From assembly GCA_017648425.1 (NCBI GenBank), contig JAGCJD010000232.1, positions 1 through 5,244 of the forward strand: a stretch of 5,244 nucleotides of DNA. The letters run 5' to 3'. Under the pieces are notes generated by a model, which was not told where the DNA came from, ran no database searches, and saw only the letters and a program-made list of their open reading frames with translations. Shown here piece after piece: positions 1-5,244 of this stretch. The translations under genes and the position numbers were made by a program. This DNA comes from Clostridia bacterium. Its GTDB lineage: Bacteria; Bacillota; Clostridia; Oscillospirales; CAG-272. Position 1 is the first letter of the stretch, and every line of letters starts with the position of its first letter.

Positions 1-1423
1 CACAATATTTTTCAACAAGAGGATTTTGACGGTCAAACGCTAGTGAATATTGAGTAAGGTCATTTGTTCCTATGATGAAAAAGTTAAAATAAGGAGCTAA
101 TTCATCACTGATTATTGCGGCGGCTGGTGTTTCTATCATAATTCCGAGTTCAATGTTGTTGCTAAATGAAATATCAGCCTCTCTTAACTCCTGCTTTACC
201 TCATCGCATATTGATAGTATGCTTTTTACTTCCGAAAGACTTGTTATCATTGGAAACATAATTCCAAGGCTACCATAAACAGAGGCTCTGAATAATGCTC
301 GAAGCTGTGTTTTGAAGATTTCGGGCCGAGAAAGACATATTCGTATTGCTCTGTAACCAAGCGCGGGATTTTCTTCGGGAGATAGGTTAAAATACTCAGC
401 CTTTTTATCCGCGCCTATATCAAGCGTTCTTATTATCACGGGCTTTCCCGACATACTGATAATTACTTTTTTATAAGCTTCAAACTGTTCCTGCTCGGTA
501 GGAAATGTATTTCTTTCCAAATACAAAAATTCACTGCGGAATAATCCTATCCCTCCTGCATCGTTTGCAAGAACAGCGCCTATATCCTCGACTCCACCGA
601 TGTTTGCGTAAATATTTATTCGTTTTCCGTCCTTGGTGACATTATCTTTTCCTTTAAGCTTTTTTAAAAGTTCTATCTTTTCATAATATTCTTTTTGTTT
701 ATCTTGAAGCCGTTTTATCGTTTCAGCATCGGGTGAAATAAATATTTCACCCGTAAAGCCGTCTATCGCGATAATATCTCCGTCTTCTATTTTTTTAAGA
801 AAAGCATCGCCTACACCTATTATAGCAGGAATATTCATGTTTTTTGCGAGAATTGCGGTGTGGGAGTTTGCAGAACCATGTGAGGTTACAAAGCCAAGTA
901 TTTTATCCTTGTCCAAAAGAACCGTTTCACTTGGAGTAAGATCGTTTGCGCAGATTACACACTGATTTTTACTAGAACTGCTTTCGTTGTTTATGCTTGT
1001 CATGCATGATATAAGTCGGTCGGATATATCCTTTACATCAACAGCTCTAGCTCTCATATAAGAGTCCTCCATTGCTGAAAACATAGAAGAAAAATTATTT
1101 GATGTTAATGATATTGCGTATTCGGCGTTTACATGTTGATTAGTAATTATATCTCGTATGGATTTGTTATAATCCTCGTCTTCAAGCATCATAATATGGA
1201 TCTCAAATATTTGAGCCCCTGACTCTCCAACTTCTTTAAGAGCTTTTTCATAAATTTCGGAAAGCTCCTGCTTTGCTTTTGATTTTGCAATTGCTACTCT
1301 GAGCAATTCCGATTCTACATTATTTATTTTAAGTCGACGAACTGTTGAGGTCTGCTTTTTAAAAACAGAAACCGAGCCTATCGCTATTGCTCCATATACG
1401 CTTTTACCCGTGAATTTTAACAT
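1..1423 (-). CDS. ptsI: Phosphoenolpyruvate-protein phosphotransferase (PTS Enzyme I), partial at the C-terminus
   Basis: Cytoplasmic Enzyme I takes phosphate from PEP onto a histidine and passes it to HPr, starting the PTS phosphorelay. The frame is open from an ATG at 1423 to the window edge, giving 474 residues; the family usually has about 540-575, so roughly 70-100 C-terminal residues lie outside. Seen in order: N-terminal HPr-binding/phosphohistidine region (about 1-225) with active His188 in GSANSHTAILAK; DGFTGEIF near the linker; then the PEP-binding barrel with Arg296 (GLFRSEF), Arg332 (IRTLDIGADK), Arg358 (ENPALGYRAIR), Glu431 (IMIETPAA), Asn454-Asp455 (IGTNDLTQY) and Arg465 (DRQNP). 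From memory, these barrel positions match E. coli EI numbering. The catalytic Cys of the SVCGEMA-type motif is expected beyond the edge and cannot be judged. Odd point: the usual GGxTSH at the active histidine reads GSANSH. It follows ptsH after 20 bases and is the third gene of the operon. Identification is firm. Confidence 0.97.
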   Translation of the reverse strand, partial: MLKFTGKSVYGAIAIGSVSVFKKQTSTVRRLKINNVESELLRVAIAKSKAKQELSEIYEKALKEVGESGAQIFEIHIMMLEDEDYNKSIRDIITNQHVNAEYAISLTSNNFSSMFSAMEDSYMRARAVDVKDISDRLISCMTSINNESSSSKNQCVICANDLTPSETVLLDKDKILGFVTSHGSANSHTAILAKNMNIPAIIGVGDAFLKKIEDGDIIAIDGFTGEIFISPDAETIKRLQDKQKEYYEKIELLKKLKGKDNVTKDGKRINIYANIGGVEDIGAVLANDAGGIGLFRSEFLYLERNTFPTEQEQFEAYKKVIISMSGKPVIIRTLDIGADKKAEYFNLSPEENPALGYRAIRICLSRPEIFKTQLRALFRASVYGSLGIMFPMITSLSEVKSILSICDEVKQELREADISFSNNIELGIMIETPAAAIISDELAPYFNFFIIGTNDLTQYSLAFDRQNPLVEKYC

Positions 1424-1434
1424 TTCGCCGCCCG

Positions 1435-1439
1435 TCCTT
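1435..1439 (-). promoter_or_regulatory. Ribosome binding site of ptsI
   Basis: AAGGA on the minus strand lies in the 20-base gap between the ptsH stop and the ptsI ATG. The 11-base spacing to the ATG is somewhat long, but no other in-frame start nearby fits better. The residues after this ATG (MLKFTGKSVYGAIAIG) look like a normal Enzyme I N-terminus. Confidence 0.6.
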
Positions 1440-1443
1440 ATAA

Positions 1444-1701
1444 TTATAGATTATTTATAAAAAAATTCTGTATTGCGGTTAAAGCCTCTTGTTCATCTTC
1501 ACCGCTTATTTTTATGGTCAATAGATCGTTTTGCTTTATACCAAGTCCCATAAGCATCATTAATTTAGTTGCATTTACTTGGTTTCCTGATTTTTCAACT
1601 ATTATCTCGCTTTTAAATTCCTTTGCGATTTTTGATAGCGCTCCCGCAGGTCTCGCGTGCAATCCTATCTCGTCCTTTACAATGTGCGTAAATTCTTTCA
1701 T
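1444..1701 (-). CDS. ptsH: Phosphocarrier protein HPr
   Basis: Small (85 aa) cytoplasmic phosphocarrier that moves phosphate from Enzyme I to the IIA domain of sugar permeases; the length is normal for the family. The active site GLHARPAG holds His15 and Arg17. The second conserved segment, NATKLMMLMGLGI (about 43-55), aligns with the segment that in B. subtilis reads NLKSIMGVMSLGI. Here position 46, the serine phosphorylated by HPr kinase in Firmicutes, is Lys (codon at 1564-1566). The protein should therefore work in transport, but Ser46-phosphate signalling to CcpA through it would not be possible (inference). The gene overlaps the upstream permease gene by 4 bases (ATGA, 1698-1701), which suggests translational coupling. 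A Shine-Dalgarno AAGG at 1708-1711 sits 6 bases before the ATG, inside the permease gene. ptsI follows after 20 bases. Confidence 0.97.
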   Translation of the reverse strand: MKEFTHIVKDEIGLHARPAGALSKIAKEFKSEIIVEKSGNQVNATKLMMLMGLGIKQNDLLTIKISGEDEQEALTAIQNFFINNL

Positions 1702-3818
1702 TCCTTACCTTGCTCTGTTTGTAATATTATATCTCCCGATTTAACCGTTCCTTCCTTGACAACAGTTATTGCTTCATATTCATTTGTGTTACATATTATC
1801 AAGGGAGTAGTTGTCTTATAACCGTTTTCTCGTATCTTATCAAGCTCAAATTCTATGAGGAGCTCTCCCTTTTTTACCGTTTGCCCGTCACTCACATTAG
1901 CTTTGAAGAAATTTCCTTTTAGCTTTACTGTGTCAATACCAATGTGCAAAAGTATTTCACATCCGTTTTCTGATAGCATATTTATAGCATGCTTGGTTTC
2001 AAATACATTTATTATTTTACCGTTACACGGAGCATAAATTTTTCCGTTTATAGGCTCAATCGCTATTCCATCTCCGAGTATCTTTCCTGCAAACGCCTCG
2101 TCATCAACCTGTTCTAATGCAACTATATCTCCGTCCATATACGCAAACAGAGTTTCCGAAGAAGTTTGTGTGATTTCTTCGCTGCCCTGAGTGTGCGATA
2201 TATCTTCAACACTATCAAATTTGTTTGCCTCAATAAAATCCTCAAGGTTTGATTTTATCACAGATACTTGAGGTCCGTAAATTATTTGAATTCCATTACC
2301 TTTGCGTATAACTCCTGATGCACCGCTTGATTTTAAAAGCGCGTCGTTTATAAGGTCGGGGGTGTTTACGGTAACCCTTAGTCTTGTCGCGCAACAGTCG
2401 ATGTCGGAAATATTATCCTTTCCTCCGAGTCCTCTGAGAATAAGTTCGCTTACGCTGTCTGTTACAGGTGTTTTTGTGGGATTTGAATTGGTTTTTTTTT
2501 CCTCAACATCTTTTCTTGTATAAAGTTTGATCTCCTCATCATCAAGTTCACGACCGGGAGTTTTGTAATTGAATTTTGTTATCATGAAATAGAATATAAA
2601 ATAATATATCACTGCATATATAAGTCCGACAATTACTATCCAAATCCAATTTGTTTTTGCATTTCCTTGCAGTATTCCAAAAAGCGTCAGGTCAATAAGT
2701 CCGCCCGAAAATGTCATTCCAACACCAACGCCGAGAATGTGCATGAGCATATAAGAAAGTCCTGCTAGGATACAGTGAACAATATACATTACGGGGGCTA
2801 CAAATAAAAAGGTAAATTCAATTGGTTCTGTAATACCAGTAAGCATAGCAGTTAGAGCGGCTGAAAGCAACAATCCGCCAACTATCTTTTTCTTTTGTGG
2901 AAGGGCGGCTTTGTACATTGCATATGCCGCGGCAGGAAGACCAAATATCATAAAAGGGAATTTTCCTGACATGAAGCGTGTTGCTGAAACAGAGAATTGC
3001 TCGGTTGAATGTGAAGCAAGCTCTGCAAAGAAAATATTTTGCGCACCTTGAACGGTTACACCGTCTATTATCATTGCGCCACCAAGCTCGGTTTGCCAGA
3101 ATGGCATATAGAAAACATGGTGTAATCCGAAGGGAATAAGCGCTCGTTCAATTATTCCGTATATCCAAGTTCCCGCATATCCAGAGGCCAAAACCAACTC
3201 GCCAAGTCTGGCTATCAATCCTTGAACCAATGGCCACAAAAAGAACATCAGTATTCCCACCAAAAGATATACCAAGCTACATATTATTGGAACAAAGCGT
3301 GTCCCGCCAAAAAACGAAAGCACTTGGGGTAACTTTATTTTATAAAATCTATTATGCAACGCGGCAACGCCAAGACCAACAATTATTCCACCAAATACTC
3401 CCATTTGAAGCGTGGTGATACCTAATGTTGAGGTGGTAGAATTTGCCGCCATAGCTTCAACTCCGCCTTTGGCGGTTATAAGGGCGCTGATGGTAGTGTT
3501 CATGATGAGATACGCTATTGCGCCTGATAAGGCGGCAACCTCTTTTTCCTTTTTTGCCATTCCAATAGCAACGCCCATGGCAAAAAGCAAAGCAAGATTG
3601 TCAAATACGACACTACCTGTCTTGCTCATTATATCGAGTATGGTGTATAGTATTCCACCCTTGTAAATTATACCACTCAATCGGTATGCTTCAATCGTTG
3701 TCGGATTTGTAAATGAACTTCCTATACCCAAAAGCAATCCTGCGACAGGAAGCAACGCTATCGGTAGCATAAAGGAACGACCAACTCGTTGCAATACGCC
3801 GAATATTTTTTGTTTCAC
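1698..3818 (-). CDS. ptsG: PTS sugar permease, fused IICBA, glucose/maltose type
   Basis: Membrane permease that imports and phosphorylates a hexose or maltose-like sugar. From the GTG at 3818 it has 706 residues. Domains in order: IIC membrane channel (about 1-420, some ten hydrophobic segments) with NRFYKIKLPQ, the LIPFGLHH segment and TEPIEF (about 330-335) of the Glc/GlcNAc/maltose superfamily; a polar linker; IIB (about 455-530) with IDCCATRLRV, where Cys476 is the phosphorylated cysteine; a second polar linker; IIA of the Glc type (about 557-700) with His610 (ETKHAI) and the phosphorylated His625 (LLHIGIDTV). The frame also opens at an ATG at 3833, but that codon overlaps GGAGGT, which is spaced 7 bases from the GTG, so the GTG is preferred. 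It is the first gene of the unit with ptsH and ptsI, as in ptsGHI of B. subtilis. The family is certain. Glucose is the best guess from context; maltose or another glucoside is possible, so the gene symbol is tentative. Confidence 0.9.
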   Translation of the reverse strand: MKQKIFGVLQRVGRSFMLPIALLPVAGLLLGIGSSFTNPTTIEAYRLSGIIYKGGILYTILDIMSKTGSVVFDNLALLFAMGVAIGMAKKEKEVAALSGAIAYLIMNTTISALITAKGGVEAMAANSTTSTLGITTLQMGVFGGIIVGLGVAALHNRFYKIKLPQVLSFFGGTRFVPIICSLVYLLVGILMFFLWPLVQGLIARLGELVLASGYAGTWIYGIIERALIPFGLHHVFYMPFWQTELGGAMIIDGVTVQGAQNIFFAELASHSTEQFSVSATRFMSGKFPFMIFGLPAAAYAMYKAALPQKKKIVGGLLLSAALTAMLTGITEPIEFTFLFVAPVMYIVHCILAGLSYMLMHILGVGVGMTFSGGLIDLTLFGILQGNAKTNWIWIVIVGLIYAVIYYFIFYFMITKFNYKTPGRELDDEEIKLYTRKDVEEKKTNSNPTKTPVTDSVSELILRGLGGKDNISDIDCCATRLRVTVNTPDLINDALLKSSGASGVIRKGNGIQIIYGPQVSVIKSNLEDFIEANKFDSVEDISHTQGSEEITQTSSETLFAYMDGDIVALEQVDDEAFAGKILGDGIAIEPINGKIYAPCNGKIINVFETKHAINMLSENGCEILLHIGIDTVKLKGNFFKANVSDGQTVKKGELLIEFELDKIRENGYKTTTPLIICNTNEYEAITVVKEGTVKSGDIILQTEQGKE

Positions 3819-3825
3819 TATAAAT

Positions 3826-3831
3826 ACCTCC
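3826..3831 (-). promoter_or_regulatory. Ribosome binding site that sets the ptsG start at GTG 3818
   Basis: The minus strand reads GGAGGT, a near-perfect Shine-Dalgarno match, followed by 7 bases and then GTG AAA CAA AAA. The in-frame ATG at 3833-3831 supplies the first G of this motif, so a ribosome bound here would start at the GTG. No comparable motif stands at a usable distance before the ATG: the upstream sequence is AGACAGTAAAATTT. Confidence 0.85.
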
Positions 3832-3861
3832 ATAAATTTTACTGTCTTGTTTATAAATAGG

Positions 3862-3889
3862 ATTACAATGATTTATTAAAAATATTCAA
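3862..3889 (-). promoter_or_regulatory. Candidate sigma-A type promoter for ptsGHI
   Basis: On the minus strand, TTGAAT (3884-3889, 4 of 6 to the -35 consensus) and TGTAAT (3862-3867, 5 of 6 to the -10 consensus) are separated by 16 bases. The site lies between the antiporter terminator and the ptsG ribosome binding site, where a promoter is required. Transcription would start near 3855 and leave a leader of about 35-40 bases before the GTG. The surroundings are AT-rich, so chance matches are easy; the position is the stronger argument. Confidence 0.5.
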
Positions 3890-3892
3890 CGA

Positions 3893-3924
3893 ACAAAAAA
3901 AAGAACAGTCAAAAGACTGTTCTT
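3893..3924 (-). terminator. Rho-independent terminator after the antiporter gene
   Basis: A perfect 10-bp inverted repeat (AAGAACAGTC and GACTGTTCTT, 3901-3924) encloses a 4-base loop. On the minus strand it runs directly into six more Ts (3895-3900), giving a run of eight counting the stem end. It starts 5 bases after the antiporter stop codon and separates that gene from the PTS operon. The plus-strand side carries TTAATTTTTA, so weak termination in the other direction is possible. Confidence 0.93.
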
Positions 3925-3929
3925 AATTT

Positions 3930-5228
3930 TTATTGATGATGACCATGCTTTAATCTATGTTCCTTTTTAGCAAGTTCTCTAGCGCTTATTGCTCCATCCG
4001 GTTCTATTTCTCCTGCCTTTATAAGTGATATCTTGGTGAGAAGAGGACCTACCAATTCATATATAAGCACTGCGAATAAGGTTATATTTGCAACTATTAC
4101 ACCGTCTGCGCCAAGAGCATGGGCCTTGTTCGCCATTCCAAGAGCAACGCCTGCCTGAGGCAAAAGCGTTATGCCAAGGTATTTAACAATTTTTTTATCG
4201 CATTTTACTGCCTTAGCACTGGCAAATGTACCGCTGTATTTTCCGCAGGAGCGAGCAAAAATATACACAAGACCAATGATAACAATTGCCCAATCCTTAA
4301 ACACGGATAGTTCAAGCTCAGCACCGCTTATTATAAAGAATAAAACGAACAGTGGAGCAGTCCAACGATCAACTCTGCCCATAAGTTCCTCGGAAAAGTC
4401 GCATATGTTACAAAATACTGTTCCGAGCATCATACATACAAGAAGAGATGAGAATGCTATATGTATGGAGAATATTTCAAATTCAAGCATAGATAATGCC
4501 ACTGTAAGGAAAACAAATGTTACCGACATGGTAAGACGCTTTGACTTTGAATGGAAAAATTTTTCAAAAAAGCTGAAAAGCAGTCCCATTACAAGACCAA
4601 GTAGAAGTGAAGCAATTACTTCTATCAAAGGCTCTACTATTATTGAAATTGCATCTACTGCGCCTGCGGTGTATGCCTTGGCAATTCCAAAGGAAACTGC
4701 AAAAAGAATAAGACCAACAGCGTCATCTAACGCAACTATCGGCAAAAGCAAATCAGTCAAAGGACCTTTTGCCTTATACTGGCGAACTACCATGAGAGTA
4801 GCGGCAGGTGCGGTCGCAGAAGCAATAGCTCCAAGGACTAGTGCGGCAGGCAGGGAAAGCTTGTCGGGCATGAGAAAATGCAGTCCGATAAGAAACGCAT
4901 CAACCAAAAGCGTAGCTGTTACTGCCTGAAAAATACCGATTACAGTAGCTTGCTTTCCTGTTTTCTTTAACTGTGAAAGTCTGAATTCATTTCCAATAGA
5001 AAATGCGATAAATCCAAGCGCTACATCAGAAATGAGAGAATAGGTTTTGATATCTCCCATACTTGTGAAGCCAAGTCCGTGTATTCCGAAAGCACCGAGA
5101 ACATAAGGACCTACCAGAATTCCCGCTACCAAATAAGCGGTAACTGCGGGGAGCTTTGCAAGCTTTGCAAGTCTTGATAGCATTAAGCCAACAAAAAGCG
5201 CAACAGATAAACTTAATAATGTATACAT
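3930..5228 (-). CDS. Cation:proton antiporter, CPA2 (KefB/NapA-like) family
   Basis: Integral membrane exchanger, probably of Na+ or K+ for H+, acting in pH and ion balance; the ion cannot be told from sequence. The 432 residues are almost entirely hydrophobic helices (roughly 12-13). The N-terminus has the family pattern of a short polar turn and then LPAVTAYLVAGILVGPYVLG (26-45). Residues 138-148 (ATAPAATLMVV) followed by PIVALDDAVGL (163-173) carry the paired Asp168-Asp169 of the ion-binding site; in this superfamily an Asp-Asp pair is linked to electrogenic exchange. Arg326 and Lys330 (ARSCGKYSG) fall in a conserved late helix and may form the partner charge. There is no C-terminal TrkA-N/RCK domain. 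The tail is short, polar and basic, ending HRLKHGHHQ. The start is supported by AGGAGA 5 bases upstream of the ATG. A strong terminator follows, so it is transcribed separately from ptsGHI; no functional link to the PTS is shown. Confidence 0.92.
   Translation of the reverse strand: MYTLLSLSVALFVGLMLSRLAKLAKLPAVTAYLVAGILVGPYVLGAFGIHGLGFTSMGDIKTYSLISDVALGFIAFSIGNEFRLSQLKKTGKQATVIGIFQAVTATLLVDAFLIGLHFLMPDKLSLPAALVLGAIASATAPAATLMVVRQYKAKGPLTDLLLPIVALDDAVGLILFAVSFGIAKAYTAGAVDAISIIVEPLIEVIASLLLGLVMGLLFSFFEKFFHSKSKRLTMSVTFVFLTVALSMLEFEIFSIHIAFSSLLVCMMLGTVFCNICDFSEELMGRVDRWTAPLFVLFFIISGAELELSVFKDWAIVIIGLVYIFARSCGKYSGTFASAKAVKCDKKIVKYLGITLLPQAGVALGMANKAHALGADGVIVANITLFAVLIYELVGPLLTKISLIKAGEIEPDGAISARELAKKEHRLKHGHHQ
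5152..5169. repeat. Tandem 9-bp duplication inside the antiporter gene
   Basis: AGCTTTGCA occurs twice in direct tandem and in frame, encoding part of the RLAKLAKLP stretch (residues 19-27) before the second membrane segment. The stretch has the expected length for the family as I recall it, so this is probably simple codon repetition rather than a functional repeat. Confidence 0.5.
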
Positions 5229-5233
5229 AAAAA

Positions 5234-5239
5234 TCTCCT
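5234..5239 (-). promoter_or_regulatory. Ribosome binding site of the antiporter gene
   Basis: AGGAGA on the minus strand lies 5 bases before the ATG at 5228, which fixes that start. Only 16 bases upstream are visible, so the promoter, or an upstream operon partner, lies outside the window. Confidence 0.85.
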
Positions 5240-5244
5240 GTCAG

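Noticed and set aside
1424..1443. The ptsH-ptsI gap, considered as a site for a terminator or promoter
   Set aside because: It is only 20 bases, holds the ptsI ribosome binding site and shows no hairpin; the genes are most simply co-transcribed.
1514..1744. Plus-strand open frame over ptsH and the ptsG end, with hydrophobic residues
   Set aside because: It is the antisense shadow of HPr, whose active site and length are unmistakable on the minus strand. No convincing ribosome binding site or family was recognised.
3412..3666. Plus-strand open frame over the IIC part of ptsG
   Set aside because: It is antisense to conserved IIC sequence; hydrophobic codons on one strand tend to give open hydrophobic frames on the other.
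3853..3876. Inverted repeat ATAAAT...ATTTAT around the candidate -10 box, considered as an operator
   Set aside because: Only six A/T pairs with a 12-base centre in a very AT-rich region; such matches are expected by chance and the arms do not extend.
3901..3924. The hairpin considered as a GlcT/LicT-type antiterminator target or riboswitch expression platform for ptsG
   Set aside because: It is a simple 10-bp stem with a 4-base loop directly after the antiporter stop codon and followed by Ts, upstream of the best ptsG promoter candidate. No overlapping alternative stem is visible.
4171..4929. A 252-codon open frame on the plus strand inside the antiporter gene
   Set aside because: It lies wholly antisense to a clearly conserved membrane protein. 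Its translation is rich in Ser, Thr, Arg and Pro without any recognisable domain, and the membrane gene on the other strand explains the absence of stops.

Overview
The window is an ordinary, well-conserved sugar-uptake locus from a low-GC Gram-positive bacterium, most likely a member of the Clostridia (Eubacteriales). The taxonomic call is an inference. It rests on the AT-rich sequence with strong AGGAGG-type ribosome binding sites, the ptsG-ptsH-ptsI gene order known from Firmicutes, and the HPr sequence, whose position 46 carries lysine in a context I associate from memory with clostridial HPr proteins. All genes lie on the minus strand, so the locus reads from right to left.

Right part (5228 to 3930): a 432-residue membrane antiporter of the CPA2 (KefB/NapA-like) cation:proton exchanger family, with its own Shine-Dalgarno sequence. 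It ends in a strong intrinsic terminator (hairpin 3901-3924 plus a T run) that begins 5 bases after its stop codon. The roughly 70 bases that follow hold a candidate sigma-A type promoter (3862-3889) for the next transcription unit.

Left part (3818 to 1): a tightly packed PTS operon. First comes a fused IICBA sugar permease of the glucose/maltose type. Its real start is probably a GTG at 3818, because the ATG at 3833 overlaps the Shine-Dalgarno sequence. Then comes HPr (ptsH), which overlaps the permease gene by 4 bases (ATGA). After 20 intergenic bases comes Enzyme I (ptsI), which runs off the left edge with 474 residues visible. These three genes encode a complete phosphorelay: PEP to EI His188, to HPr His15, to IIA His625, to IIB Cys476, to the sugar entering through IIC.

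I see no RNA genes, insertion sequences, CRISPR arrays or defence genes, and no clear sign of an undescribed system. The points most worth a second look are the loss of the regulatory Ser46 in HPr (it is Lys), the short leader without room for a GlcT-type antiterminator, and the permease start site. No stretch longer than about 100 bases lacks a gene.
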